NCBI RefSeq assembly: GCF_048548695.1 | Contig: NZ_JBLYIF010000012.1 | DNA length: 64,000 nt | Source: Neptuniibacter sp048548695 | GTDB lineage: Bacteria; Pseudomonadota; Gammaproteobacteria; Pseudomonadales; Balneatricaceae | Direction: 5' to 3' (one strand) | In this document: piece after piece, positions 15,782 through 24,892 of the stretch | How positions within the stretch are numbered: the stretch's first letter is position 1 | How the letters are laid out: each line of letters starts with the position of its first letter | The notes under the pieces: generated by a model | The model's database searches: none | What the model saw: the letters and a program-made list of their open reading frames with translations, nothing else | What the model was told of the DNA's origin: nothing | Position numbers and translations under genes: made by a program

Positions 15782-18757
15782 TTATACCTGCAGCACTTCA
15801 AACGCCTCAGGTAGAGACTCCGCCTGGCGGGCACCGGTTAGCACTGCAACACTGGCCTGGTCCGAACGCAGATAGGTTTGAGCGACCCGTTTCAGGTCAT
15901 CTATGGTCACTGCTAGAATGCGATTACGGAACTGTCGACGCTGCTCAGGGGAACGGCCATACAGGTTGCTGTGGAAAGCCTGTTTCGCTTCACCAGCCGG
16001 TGAACCTGGCTTATCAATTGAGCTGACAACACCCAGTATTGCTTCCTCCAGCTTCTGGTAATCATGTTCGGATTCCAGCAACCAGTCGACTGACTTATCA
16101 AAATCATCCAGCGTCTCCAGCAAGCGGGGATCGCGATAAGAGAAGAAGCGGAATACTGCATCGGATGAGTCCTGCCCAGCACCTGATCCATAAGCCCCAC
16201 CTCGTTCACGAATAGCACGGTGCAGGTAACCATTACGCAGGAATTCACCCAGAATGGTCAGTGCCGCAGCGTCAACATGTTCAACCGTTACAGTTGGGTA
16301 AGCCTTGGCACAGAAGCTGACCTGGGTGCTGGTCGTCCAAGCCTGAGTCACCGTTTCGCGAACCGGGGGTAGAGAAAGCGTCTGCACATCAGCCAACAAT
16401 TGTGGCTGCCAAAGCTGCTCCAGCGACTGTTGCAGTTGCGCCTGGTGCTCCTCTTCAGCCACCACCAGATACTGCCTTGGTGCTTGCTGAATTTTCAGGT
16501 GCAGCGCTGCTAATTCATCTGCCAGCGCCTGCAACGATTGTGGTTGCTGACTGGCTTCATCTAACTGTTTATAAAAAGCAACCGAAGCCAAACCCCGGGT
16601 GCAATGTGCCTGCAGCGCAACCGGACTCATCCGAGCCACGGCCGCCATGATCGCCATTGCGTGCCCCTGCCCGGTGATGCCCTGCTCTTTACGTACCCGC
16701 TGCTGGGCGACGACTTCACGAATGCGTGACAGCTCATCAAACCTGGCTTCAGCCAGTGTTTGCTGTAACAAAGCAGCGAGTTCATGTTCCTTGGCCAGCA
16801 ACGCCTTGCCGGACAGGGTGAAACTGCCACTCACCTTCTGCTCGTCATCTATCGCACCACGCAGGCTGGCGAAGGAATGAATACCACCGCTAACCTCCGC
16901 CTGAAACTGCTGATTTTCCTGATATGAACGCTGGCCGCAGCCCAATTCAGTCAGCAAAATGCCATACAGGGGTAGCAGTTGTAGCTCGCGTTCATTCAAT
17001 TGCGGCAAGGTAATGATGATCTGCTGATATACCAGACCATTCGTGCCGGCATCATAACGCACCAGCGGCAGTGCACTCGTCTGCTCCGTCGGCAGTGGGA
17101 TTTTCATCTCTCGCGGGACATCATCAAGTGTGACTTTAGGCAATATGGATTCATCATCCACCTGTTCCTGACGCGCTTCCAACGCATTTGCCTGGGCAAT
17201 AATACGTTCTTGGTCAGCTTCGGTAAGCTGCTGCTGCATGGCATCCAGCTGTTGCCGTTCAGCAGCGTCACGATGGGTGGTCAGTTGATTATCCGGGCGC
17301 AGCGTCAATCGCACCCGGTGCGGGTTATCGAGTAACTCTCGCACCATTGTCTGGATAAAGTCTGGTTCAGCTGCAGCAGCCCGTAAACGTTCTAATGCCG
17401 GATCAAGGTTCAGCAGCGCCATCGGATTACCACCATGTACGGCTGCACCCAGACAAGACATGATGAGACTCAAGCCATATGGGTAACCATCACCGTTGAT
17501 CTCTCGCTGGTGCAGCTCAAGCTGATGTAGCTGAGCCTCCAGCATATTCTGCGGCACACCCTCTTTCGCGACCTGCTCCAGGACCTCCAGTACCAGCGCC
17601 TCGAATGCATCAGCATTGTCTGGTTCACTGCCTTCGAGGCCACACATAAAGCTCATCTCTTTGTTGCTGTCCTCCAGCCCGCAAAGCGGTGAAGGCGCGC
17701 TACCCAGCTGAGTGGTTTCCAATGCATGACGCAATGGCGAGGCACTGTTATCCAGCAATACACGCGACAACAGATGCGCTTTTAGCTGTTCATCCAGATC
17801 ATTGCTGTGGCCCAGAAGCCAGCCCAAAACATGGTGAGTTTTACCGGAGGTATCCTCTTGATCCAGTTCATAAGCCTCTTCTACCCGAACCGGGGAGAAA
17901 TACCGCTTTTCATCCGGTACAGAAATCTGTTTATCCAGTTTGTCAAAACGCGCCAGCGCCTGATCTTCAAACCGCGCCTGTAATTCATCTGCGGGAATAT
18001 CACCGAATGTTACCAGTACGGCATTACTCGGGTGATAGTGGGTGCGGTAAAACTCGAGCAACTCCTGATAGGTCAGATCGGGAATACACTGAGGTTCACC
18101 ACCACTGTTATGGTGATAGGTGGTGGTTGGAAACAGGTACTTAGTGGTTGATTGCCATAAACGCGAAATGGGCGAACTCATGGCACCTTTCATTTCGTTA
18201 TACACCACACCTTTGTATTCCAGCGGCGTACTGGGGTCATTTTTATCCTTGAACTCTACCCGGTGACCTTCCTGTAGAAAATCGAGTTCATCCAGCCGAC
18301 TAAAGAACACGGCATCCAGATAAACATCCAGCAGGTTAAAAAAATCTTTCCGATTCTGGCTGGCAAAGGGATAACAGGTCCAGTCACTACTGGTCATCGC
18401 ATTCATGAAGGTATTAAGCGAGCGACGGGTCATCATGAAGAACGGGTCACGTACCGGGAAGCGCTCACTGCCACATAGCGCGGTATGTTCAAGAATATGG
18501 GCAACGCCTTTGGAATCTTCCGGCACGGTACGTAACGCTACCAGGAAAACATTCTCACTATGATCGGCAGCAATATGATAATGCGGCATGCCGGTTTTGC
18601 GGTGGACGTACTCATTGACTTCAATCCCCAATGACTCGATAACCTGAGTCTGGTTGAAATCAAAGGCTGCATGGCAACTGGATACACCGGTCTGAGTAGG
18701 CATAAAAAACAACTGTCCTTTGTTTTGCAACGGCGACACCGCCTTATGCAGTGTCAT
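15782..18757 (-). CDS. M16C insulinase-type zinc peptidase, PreP-like
   Basis: At 991 aa this has the single-chain, four-domain length of M16C (presequence protease-type) peptidases. The inverted zinc motif H-I-L-E-H (His87, Glu90, His91) is present, with the downstream family sequences Y-N-E-M-K-G-A-M-S-S-P and S-L-N-T-F-M-N-A-M-T. Members degrade peptides inside a closed chamber. No convincing signal peptide is seen. An alternative ATG at 18703 (AAGGA 12 bases upstream) would give 973 aa and fits the family N-terminus better. The physiological substrate is unknown. Confidence 0.92.
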   Translation of the reverse strand: MTLHKAVSPLQNKGQLFFMPTQTGVSSCHAAFDFNQTQVIESLGIEVNEYVHRKTGMPHYHIAADHSENVFLVALRTVPEDSKGVAHILEHTALCGSERFPVRDPFFMMTRRSLNTFMNAMTSSDWTCYPFASQNRKDFFNLLDVYLDAVFFSRLDELDFLQEGHRVEFKDKNDPSTPLEYKGVVYNEMKGAMSSPISRLWQSTTKYLFPTTTYHHNSGGEPQCIPDLTYQELLEFYRTHYHPSNAVLVTFGDIPADELQARFEDQALARFDKLDKQISVPDEKRYFSPVRVEEAYELDQEDTSGKTHHVLGWLLGHSNDLDEQLKAHLLSRVLLDNSASPLRHALETTQLGSAPSPLCGLEDSNKEMSFMCGLEGSEPDNADAFEALVLEVLEQVAKEGVPQNMLEAQLHQLELHQREINGDGYPYGLSLIMSCLGAAVHGGNPMALLNLDPALERLRAAAAEPDFIQTMVRELLDNPHRVRLTLRPDNQLTTHRDAAERQQLDAMQQQLTEADQERIIAQANALEARQEQVDDESILPKVTLDDVPREMKIPLPTEQTSALPLVRYDAGTNGLVYQQIIITLPQLNERELQLLPLYGILLTELGCGQRSYQENQQFQAEVSGGIHSFASLRGAIDDEQKVSGSFTLSGKALLAKEHELAALLQQTLAEARFDELSRIREVVAQQRVRKEQGITGQGHAMAIMAAVARMSPVALQAHCTRGLASVAFYKQLDEASQQPQSLQALADELAALHLKIQQAPRQYLVVAEEEHQAQLQQSLEQLWQPQLLADVQTLSLPPVRETVTQAWTTSTQVSFCAKAYPTVTVEHVDAAALTILGEFLRNGYLHRAIRERGGAYGSGAGQDSSDAVFRFFSYRDPRLLETLDDFDKSVDWLLESEHDYQKLEEAILGVVSSIDKPGSPAGEAKQAFHSNLYGRSPEQRRQFRNRILAVTIDDLKRVAQTYLRSDQASVAVLTGARQAESLPEAFEVLQV

Positions 18758-18913
18758 AGATAATTTAATTGTAAAGACTATAGCTATAGATGAACAACAT
18801 TGACCGAGATTAGATGCAGGCGTTCATTGGGCATTTCTCGTCAACTATTTTCTAACCGCTATAAAAACCTGTTTTTTGACTATGCTGAACTTGGCTCAGA
18901 ATAGCTTGATAAC

Positions 18914-18936
18914 TTTTTTGTGCGACGCACAAAAAA
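18914..18936. promoter_or_regulatory. 23-bp palindrome with PhaR-type core TGC-GAC-GCA
   Basis: The arms TTTTTTGTGCG and CGCACAAAAAA form a perfect 11+1+11 palindrome centred at 18925, just upstream of the phasin -35 box. The core TGCNNNGCA matches the recognition pattern described for the polyhydroxyalkanoate repressor PhaR (CTGC-N3-GCAG). The binding protein is inferred. Confidence 0.55.
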
Positions 18937-18940
18937 ATAA

Positions 18941-18969
18941 TTGACAGGCTATTTTTCAATCACTATATT
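18941..18969 (+). promoter_or_regulatory. strong sigma-70 promoter of the phasin gene
   Basis: A perfect TTGACA (18941-18946) is spaced exactly 17 bp from TATATT (18964-18969). It is flanked by the two TGCNNNGCA sites, which suits tight repression of a strong promoter. Confidence 0.88.
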
Positions 18970-18980
18970 AATCTCAATGC

Positions 18981-18989
18981 TGCAACGCA
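18981..18989. promoter_or_regulatory. second PhaR-type site TGC-AAC-GCA
   Basis: The core is followed by CAAAA as in the first site and lies just after the predicted transcription start, where a bound repressor would block initiation. The centres of the two sites are 60 bp apart. Confidence 0.5.
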
Positions 18990-19022
18990 CAAAACCAGCT
19001 TAGATTCTCAGAGGGATAAGCA

Positions 19023-19511
19023 ATGTACGAAGATCTGTTGAAAGACGTTCAAGAGAAAATGAAACCTGCCATCGACGTGGCTGAAGCCAACAAGAAAGCT
19101 GTTGAGGCTCTGTTCTCCCTACAGTCTGAATACGTTACAGATTTCGTTGACTCCAGTGTTGCCCAGATGAAGGCACTGTCTGAAACCAAAGATCCTAAAG
19201 AAGCTGTTGATCTGCAACTGCAGTTCTTTAAAGGTCTGGAAGAAAAACTGACTTCAGTTGCCGAAAAAGAACTGGCTGCCCTGACTGACGCGAAAGAAGA
19301 AATTGCCGGCATCATCGAAAAAAGCCTGGCTGAAATTGGTGAAATGCCTTATTTCACCGACTTCAACAAGTTCATGACTGATGCTGTAGAAGCCGCAACT
19401 GCTGCAACAGCCGCCGCTACTGAAGCAGCGACCGAAGCGCCAGCAGCACCAAAGGCGCCAGCTAAACGCGCTCCAGCTAAGCGCAAAGCTGCCCCTAAAA
19501 AGGCTGAGTAA
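19023..19511 (+). CDS. phasin family protein with Ala/Lys/Pro-rich tail
   Basis: Phasins coat polyhydroxyalkanoate granules. The 162 aa protein has an amphipathic helical phasin domain (about 1-115) with the motif F-S-L-Q-S-E-Y-V-T-D-F. A low-complexity tail follows, rich in Ala, Thr, Pro and Lys (A-A-P-K-A-P-A-K-R-A-P-A-K-R-K). Such AKP tails in PhaF/PhaM-type phasins bind DNA and attach granules to the nucleoid; that role here is inference. It is expressed from its own strong promoter with an AGAGGGA ribosome site. No pha synthesis genes are in the window. Confidence 0.9.
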   Translation: MYEDLLKDVQEKMKPAIDVAEANKKAVEALFSLQSEYVTDFVDSSVAQMKALSETKDPKEAVDLQLQFFKGLEEKLTSVAEKELAALTDAKEEIAGIIEKSLAEIGEMPYFTDFNKFMTDAVEAATAATAAATEAATEAPAAPKAPAKRAPAKRKAAPKKAE

Positions 19512-19579
19512 TTCATGCCCCGGAGTCGGCTAGACTCCACTTCTCTACTCTGGCTGGTTAACACCTAGCCTAATCTTTC

Positions 19580-19606
19580 GCCGGTCGCCCTGACCGGCTT
19601 TTTTTA
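19580..19606 (+). terminator. Rho-independent terminator of the phasin gene
   Basis: GCCGGTC (19580-19586) pairs with GACCGGC (19592-19598) around GCCCT, followed by seven T residues. Its end touches the stop region of the convergent ubiF-like gene. Confidence 0.9.
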
Positions 19607-20842
19607 TTTCAGCGATTCACCACGCGCCAGCGCGGGTAACATACCACCCTGCAAACCTGTTGCCAGCTCAATTACCTTTTGTTTTATCGGGCCGGCTCTT
19701 TCGGCCAGTCCCAAACCAATATTGCGCAACAATTTTAGCGCCGTGTTGTCGTTGCTGAAGACACGATAAAACATATCCATCGTTTGCATCATCATCAGAT
19801 TATGTGCCCAGCGTTGTTTCTGGTACCGCCGCAAAACATCCAATTGACTGAAATCACGCTGCTCTAGCTGAGCATCAAGAATGACTTCAGCCAACGCAGC
19901 GGCATCCAATAAACCGATGTTAACTCCCTGCCCGGCTAACGGATGAATCATATGAGCAGCGTCTCCCACTAACGCCAGTCCCTCAGCCACATAACTTTGC
20001 GCATGCTGGCGACGTAACGGGAAGCTACCAACTGACAGTACCTCACGAATGGCACCCAGTTCAGCGGGAAATTGCGCCATAAACGCTTCGCGTAGCGCAC
20101 TGCTATCAAGCTGTTTCAACTGCTGTACCGCCTCCGCTGTGTTGTACCAAACCAAAGAGGCATGAGGACCAGAGAGCGGTAAAAACGCCAGTGGCCCGGT
20201 CGGCGTAAATTGCTGCCAGGTGATATCCTGTTGTGGATAGTCAGTGATAACAGAAGCAACCAAGGCATGTTGGTCGTAATCCCACTTAGTCACACCGATA
20301 CCTGCCGCCTGACGTACTCTGGAATCACCACCATCTGCAGCCACCAATAAGCGAGTAACCAGGGTACGGCCATCCTGCAGGTTAATCAGGCTACTGGCAG
20401 GTGCGTAGTCGACTTGCCGCACCTCGGTGGGACAGATCAGGCTGATATTATCAAACTGCTCAAGGCGCTCGAGCAGTGCCAACTGGATAATGCGGTTTTC
20501 TACAATGTGGCCAAGACAGGACTGATTGATTTCATCAGCATTAAACTCTGTGGATGCGAGATGCGTACTCTTCTCCCACACCTTCATACGCCGGTAAGCG
20601 CACAGCCGCCGCTGGCAAACCCCCTGCCAAACGCCCAACTGTTGTAGAATATTCTGCGATGCAAGACTGAGGGCGGAGACCCTAAGATCATGGGGCTGCT
20701 CAGCTGAGAACGGCGCTGGATAGCGGTGTTCAAGCACCGCCACTTTAAGATCAGTATCACCCAGTGCACAGGCCAGCGTTGCACCAACCATGCCCCCGCC
20801 GACTATTATCACGTCAAAACGCACTTGCTCGTTCACAGACAT
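19604..20842 (-). CDS. FAD-dependent ubiquinone hydroxylase, UbiF-like
   Basis: A flavin monooxygenase of the UbiH/UbiF/COQ6 family (412 aa) acting on the quinone ring in ubiquinone synthesis. It has the N-terminal FAD motif G-G-G-M-V-G-A, the conserved R-V-S-A-L-S, D-G-G-D-S-R-V-R-Q and the second flavin motif G-D-A-A-H-M-I-H-P-L-A-G-Q-G-V-N. W-Q-Q-F-T-P-T-G-P-L-A-F-L-P-L and the C-terminal N-I-G-L-G-L-A-E-R-A-G agree best with UbiF (C6 hydroxylase). The distinction from UbiH or UbiI needs a tree. The ATG at 20842 has AGGTGG just upstream; a longer frame to 20944 lacks similarity. Confidence 0.88.
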   Translation of the reverse strand: MSVNEQVRFDVIIVGGGMVGATLACALGDTDLKVAVLEHRYPAPFSAEQPHDLRVSALSLASQNILQQLGVWQGVCQRRLCAYRRMKVWEKSTHLASTEFNADEINQSCLGHIVENRIIQLALLERLEQFDNISLICPTEVRQVDYAPASSLINLQDGRTLVTRLLVAADGGDSRVRQAAGIGVTKWDYDQHALVASVITDYPQQDITWQQFTPTGPLAFLPLSGPHASLVWYNTAEAVQQLKQLDSSALREAFMAQFPAELGAIREVLSVGSFPLRRQHAQSYVAEGLALVGDAAHMIHPLAGQGVNIGLLDAAALAEVILDAQLEQRDFSQLDVLRRYQKQRWAHNLMMMQTMDMFYRVFSNDNTALKLLRNIGLGLAERAGPIKQKVIELATGLQGGMLPALARGESLK

Positions 20843-20983
20843 ACCACCTCTGAAATCTGATGCGCCACAGTATAACCAAAGCGACTCTGTCTTGCTTGCT
20901 CTAGCGCTGGCACAGCTGACCATTACGCGCAATCCGTAAGCCAATGCTTTATAATGCGCGCCTTAATTTGCGAGTATATAAAC

Positions 20984-22357
20984 GTGTCTGAGTCTCAGGT
21001 TGATCAACTTCCTCTGGTGTCCGCTTTGCGGGAAAACCTTAACGCTTTAGGGTATACCACCCTGACGCCTATCCAGCAGCAATCACTGCCTGTATTACTG
21101 AAAGGGCAGGATCTGATAGGCAAGGCAAAAACCGGAAGCGGCAAAACCGTGGCGTTTGGTATCGGGCTGCTGCATCGGCTTGATAATCAACGCAGTGCGA
21201 CTCAGGGATTGGTACTCTGTCCGACGCGGGAACTGGCTGATCAGGTATCCCGCGAGTTACGCAAACTCGCACGTTATCGTCCCAATACCAAGATACTCAC
21301 GCTGTGTGGCGGACAACCCATTGGGCCTCAGATCGGTTCACTCGAGCATGGTGTGGATATTGTTGTGGGCACACCTGGCAGGATTCAGGACCATCTACGT
21401 AAAGGCACGCTATCCCTTGAAGGGGTACATACAGTGGTCCTCGACGAAGCTGACAGAATGCTGGAGATGGGTTTTGCCGAGGCGATCAGTACCATCCTTG
21501 GACAGACGCCACCGACGCGGCAGACACTATTGTTTTCAGCCACCTACCCAGAGGCTATCGCCGAGCTATCGGCCATTTATCTGAATAACCCGGCCACCGT
21601 TGAAATAGAAGACTCGGGGACACAAACCTTAATACAACAGCGGTTTTACCGGGTTGATAAACAGCAGAAGCAACAGGCACTGCTGCAGGTATTGAGTACC
21701 TTTCAGCCAGAATCCTGCCTGATTTTCTGTAACACCAAAAACACCTGCGAAGAACTGATGCAATTCCTGCAACAATATCGCTACAGTTCAGCAGCACTGC
21801 ATGGTGATCTTGATCAGCCCACCCGTGACCGGGTGTTGGTCAAATTCAGTGGTCGCAGCCTCAGAATCTTGATTGCCACCGATGTGGCGGCCCGCGGACT
21901 GGATGTCGATGAACTGCCTTGTGTCATCAGCTACGACTTAACCCGTGACCCAGAAGTGCATATCCACCGGGTGGGGCGTACCGGTCGCGCCGGCAACAAA
22001 GGACTGGCCATTAGCCTGATAGCGGACTCAGAAACGTACAAACTCGAAACCATCAGCGAACTGCAGAATGCCAATCACCGGGTAGCAGAACTGCCACCCG
22101 GGCGCACCGACTATGTGCCAAGTAAACCAGCAATGGTTTCGTTGTGTATCAGTGGGGGGCGTAAAAACAAACTAAGACCTGGCGACATCCTGGGTGCGCT
22201 GACTGGTAAAAATGGTATTGCCGGCAGCCAAGTCGGCAAAATCCAAATTTTTGACTTCATCAGTTATGTCTCAGTGCGCAGAGAGGCGGTTAGCAGCGCA
22301 CTCGATAAATTAGCGGACAACATCAAGGGCAAGCGTTATAAGGTCAGACGCTGCTGA
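20984..22357 (+). CDS. dbpA: ATP-dependent RNA helicase DbpA
   Basis: DbpA is a DEAD-box helicase that acts on 23S rRNA hairpin 92 in large-subunit assembly. The GTG start at 20984 gives 457 aa, identical to E. coli DbpA. An upstream in-frame ATG at 20954 falls inside a TATAAT -10 box (20950-20955) and so cannot be translated from that promoter. The Q motif, A-K-T-G-S-G-K-T, D-E-A-D, S-A-T and H-R-V-G-R-T-G-R-A-G motifs are intact. The C-terminal RNA-binding domain (G-G-R-K-N-K-L-R-P-G-D-I-L-G-A-L) is what distinguishes DbpA from other helicases. Confidence 0.95.
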   Translation: MSESQVDQLPLVSALRENLNALGYTTLTPIQQQSLPVLLKGQDLIGKAKTGSGKTVAFGIGLLHRLDNQRSATQGLVLCPTRELADQVSRELRKLARYRPNTKILTLCGGQPIGPQIGSLEHGVDIVVGTPGRIQDHLRKGTLSLEGVHTVVLDEADRMLEMGFAEAISTILGQTPPTRQTLLFSATYPEAIAELSAIYLNNPATVEIEDSGTQTLIQQRFYRVDKQQKQQALLQVLSTFQPESCLIFCNTKNTCEELMQFLQQYRYSSAALHGDLDQPTRDRVLVKFSGRSLRILIATDVAARGLDVDELPCVISYDLTRDPEVHIHRVGRTGRAGNKGLAISLIADSETYKLETISELQNANHRVAELPPGRTDYVPSKPAMVSLCISGGRKNKLRPGDILGALTGKNGIAGSQVGKIQIFDFISYVSVRREAVSSALDKLADNIKGKRYKVRRC

Positions 22358-22359
22358 GG

Positions 22360-22713
22360 TTACAGCCACCAACTTGCTGGATCGGGATGCGCCTGCCCCT
22401 TATCCAGCAAGCTAAGCCCTTTCACCGCACGAATAATCCACCATAACGTTGCCAATAGCAGTAGCAGAAAACCAATCAGCACCGGTGTCAGTAACAAGCC
22501 AGCTACACCATACAAAGCGCCGATCCAGAAAGTCCGTATCTGAAACCGGTAATGCGTTGCCAGCCAACTGTCAGCTTCTTTACGATAAACATACGCCATC
22601 ACCACCGCGACCAACGCCGTTACACCAAATACCAGACTCACCAGGTTAAGAATGTAAATCAGTTTACACTGTCCGGCTTGACTGCCGGTTTCTGGCTGAA
22701 TCATTGGCTGCAT
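22360..22713 (-). CDS. DUF4870-like small membrane protein
   Basis: The 117 aa protein has a short polar N-terminus and three to four hydrophobic segments (about 17-42, 62-90), with the family-like pattern F-W-I-G-A-L-Y and W-W-I-I-R-A-V-K-G-L. These match DUF4870-type inner-membrane proteins of unknown function. It converges on dbpA with a 2-bp gap between stop codons. Confidence 0.75.
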   Translation of the reverse strand: MQPMIQPETGSQAGQCKLIYILNLVSLVFGVTALVAVVMAYVYRKEADSWLATHYRFQIRTFWIGALYGVAGLLLTPVLIGFLLLLLATLWWIIRAVKGLSLLDKGQAHPDPASWWL

Positions 22714-22782
22714 CTTAACTCCTATCGGTGATCGCTTTTAGTGTGACATTCCCTGATCATAGTACCGTGACCCGCTGCAAAT

Positions 22783-22810
22783 AAAAAACCACCCCTTAGG
22801 GTGGTTTTTT
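22783..22810. terminator. bidirectional terminator after ppiD
   Basis: AAAAAACCACCC (22783-22794) pairs perfectly with GGGTGGTTTTTT (22799-22810) around CTTA. It ends ppiD transcripts on the minus strand, 18 bp past the stop. Confidence 0.92.
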
Positions 22811-22827
22811 ATGCACGCCAAGCCGGA

Positions 22828-24711
22828 TTAAAGCCGCTCTATTTCCGCCTGATCCTTCAGGTAACCCATCAATGACTGATAGTTTTCCTGACCACGTCGT
22901 GAGCTTAACATCTGGCCCATCATACGCAGTTCCTGTTCAGACAGTTCTGTATCACCTGCCTGGACACTGTCCAGTGCGATGATAGCAACACTGCCATCCA
23001 ACAGAACCGCTTTACCAAAGTTAGTTTGATCAGATTTTGGTTTAGCCATTTCAAACAGTTTACTGCGAATCTCGGCTACTACATCACGCTGATTCCGCGT
23101 GACACCGGCCTGGGTCTTGATTTCCGCCTCAACGGCAACGCTTTCCAGGGTTTCACCTGCCTCAAGCTGGCTCAGCAAAGCGGCAGCACGCTGATCCATT
23201 TCCGCTTCAATCTGTTGCTCTTGAAGCTGCGCCACTAACTGATCACGCACCTCGTCTAATGTTTGCTCACGCGGCTCATGGTAAGCCGTGATACGCAGCA
23301 CGACAGAACGACCAGAATCAAGTTCAACGGGTGTACTGTTCAAACCTTCTTTGATCAGCTCAGGATCAAATGCTGTCGCCAGTAATCGAGGGCTTGATGT
23401 AATGTCATCTTCAGCACCGGCACGACCAAAGGGACCCGCTGTTTCAATGGTCAGAGACAATGCTTCAGCAGGCTCGCGCAGATCACCGGCTGAAAACGAA
23501 ATATCAGCCAGGCGTTCCAACGCTTCCACATACAGTTCTTCTGCGCGCTGCTGGCGCAGGTTCTCGCGCAAGTCAGCTTCAGCTTCGGCAAAGCTCGGCA
23601 CAGTCGCCTTTTCGGTGCCCAACAGTTTGATCAAGTGATAGCCGAACTCGGTTTTAACCGGTTCTGAAACCGTATTCTCATTCAGGCTGAATAACGCATC
23701 ATCAAACTCGGGAGAAAAAACACCGCGCTCGTTGGTGCCCAGATCACCACCCATTTCAGCAGAAACAGGATCGTCTGACTCAGTACGGGCAAGATCAGCA
23801 AACGCCTCACCCGACTTGATGCGCTCGGCCAAATCCTGGGCTTTAGCCAGAGCCCCCGCAGCATTACGGTCATCGGTAATTTCAATCAGAATATGCGCCG
23901 CATGTCGCAGTTCTTGCGCCACATAGGTATTTTTTAGATCTTCGTACGCTGCCTGCAAGTCCGCAGAGGTAATTTCAACACCCTCTGCCAATACCGCCTG
24001 GTCGAGCAGCAAGTATTCAATCTCGACCTGCTCTTCAGTCATGTATTCTGATTGATGCTCGGCATAATAATCGGCCAAGGCCTCTTCAGAAACTTGAACG
24101 GCCTCACGCACAGGTGCTGCATCCAGCGTAAAATAGCGCATATCACGCGTCTGGCGATCCAATGCCACTACATGCTCTACTTCATGCGGCAAGGTGAACG
24201 CAGATACCCTGTAAGCCATGCTTTCCTGCTCTGTCAGCTTTTCGCGACGCAGCAGTTGGCGGTACATCATGGGTGTCAGGCCAGCATTACGCAACACCAG
24301 CTCGAACTGGTTGCGGTCAAACTTGCCATTCACCTGAAACGCTTCGGTGGAAACAATCATCTGATCGATCATACGATCACTGAATGCCAGCCCCTGTCCT
24401 TCTGCAGACTGCAGCAGCACGGTCTGATCAATCAGACTGTTGAGCACCATTTCACTAATCAGATTATCGTCCAGTAGTGTCGGGTCTGCGTTCTCACCCA
24501 TCTGTGACAGCATCTGGCGGCGTTGCAACTGAACCCCGCGCAGCAATTCCTGCTGACTAATTTCTGTACCATTCACTGTCGCTGGCGCATTACTACCTGC
24601 GGTCAGGCTTACCAGCGATTCAACACCAAACAGCGCAAAGGTGACCGCGATCAGGCCAACAATGATTTTGGCTACGATGCCCTGTGAATTATCCCGGATG
24701 GACTGAAGCAT
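22828..24711 (-). CDS. ppiD: periplasmic chaperone / peptidyl-prolyl isomerase PpiD
   Basis: PpiD is anchored in the inner membrane near the Sec translocon and helps fold emerging envelope proteins. The 627 aa form from the ATG at 24711 (AAGGGG four bases upstream) starts M-L-Q-S-I-R-D-N-S-Q-G and has one N-terminal membrane segment. A SurA_N-like chaperone region, a parvulin domain (A-A-H-I-L-I-E to G-Y-H-L-I-K-L-L, about 270-360) and a long C-terminal region follow. The start at 24744 adds residues not seen in the family. The gene follows hupB and lon, as is usual in gammaproteobacteria. Confidence 0.95.
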   Translation of the reverse strand: MLQSIRDNSQGIVAKIIVGLIAVTFALFGVESLVSLTAGSNAPATVNGTEISQQELLRGVQLQRRQMLSQMGENADPTLLDDNLISEMVLNSLIDQTVLLQSAEGQGLAFSDRMIDQMIVSTEAFQVNGKFDRNQFELVLRNAGLTPMMYRQLLRREKLTEQESMAYRVSAFTLPHEVEHVVALDRQTRDMRYFTLDAAPVREAVQVSEEALADYYAEHQSEYMTEEQVEIEYLLLDQAVLAEGVEITSADLQAAYEDLKNTYVAQELRHAAHILIEITDDRNAAGALAKAQDLAERIKSGEAFADLARTESDDPVSAEMGGDLGTNERGVFSPEFDDALFSLNENTVSEPVKTEFGYHLIKLLGTEKATVPSFAEAEADLRENLRQQRAEELYVEALERLADISFSAGDLREPAEALSLTIETAGPFGRAGAEDDITSSPRLLATAFDPELIKEGLNSTPVELDSGRSVVLRITAYHEPREQTLDEVRDQLVAQLQEQQIEAEMDQRAAALLSQLEAGETLESVAVEAEIKTQAGVTRNQRDVVAEIRSKLFEMAKPKSDQTNFGKAVLLDGSVAIIALDSVQAGDTELSEQELRMMGQMLSSRRGQENYQSLMGYLKDQAEIERL

Positions 24712-24744
24712 ATTACCCCTTAACTCCTGGCCATAAAGACACAT

Positions 24745-24772
24745 AAAAAAAGCGCATTCTCAAGGAATGCGC
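24745..24772 (-). terminator. terminator after tRNA-Asp
   Basis: GCGCATTC pairs with GAATGCGC (24752-24759 and 24765-24772) around five bases, and is followed on the minus strand by seven T residues. It ends the hupB-tRNA transcript upstream of ppiD. Confidence 0.9.
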
Positions 24773-24784
24773 CTTTTCAAGATT

Positions 24785-24861
24785 TGGCGGAACGGACGGG
24801 ACTCGAACCCGCGACCCCCTGCGTGACAGGCAGGTATTCTAACCAACTGAACTACCGCTCC
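24785..24861 (-). tRNA. tRNA-Asp (anticodon GUC)
   Basis: The 77-nt minus-strand gene has a perfect 7-bp acceptor stem (GGAGCGG/CCGTTCC with G-U), a D-loop with AGTTGGTTAGA and the anticodon loop CTGTCAC (anticodon at 24827-24825). It also has the T-loop GTTCGAGTC and an encoded CCA. It lies 31 bp downstream of hupB and is probably cotranscribed. Confidence 0.97.
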
Positions 24862-24892
24862 TTAAGCAATCAGATTCTGACGCGTGAGAACC

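Noticed and set aside
18758..18913. Possible promoter for the M16 peptidase (TATAGT on the minus strand)
   Set aside because: The region has a -10-like box but no convincing -35 at the right distance.
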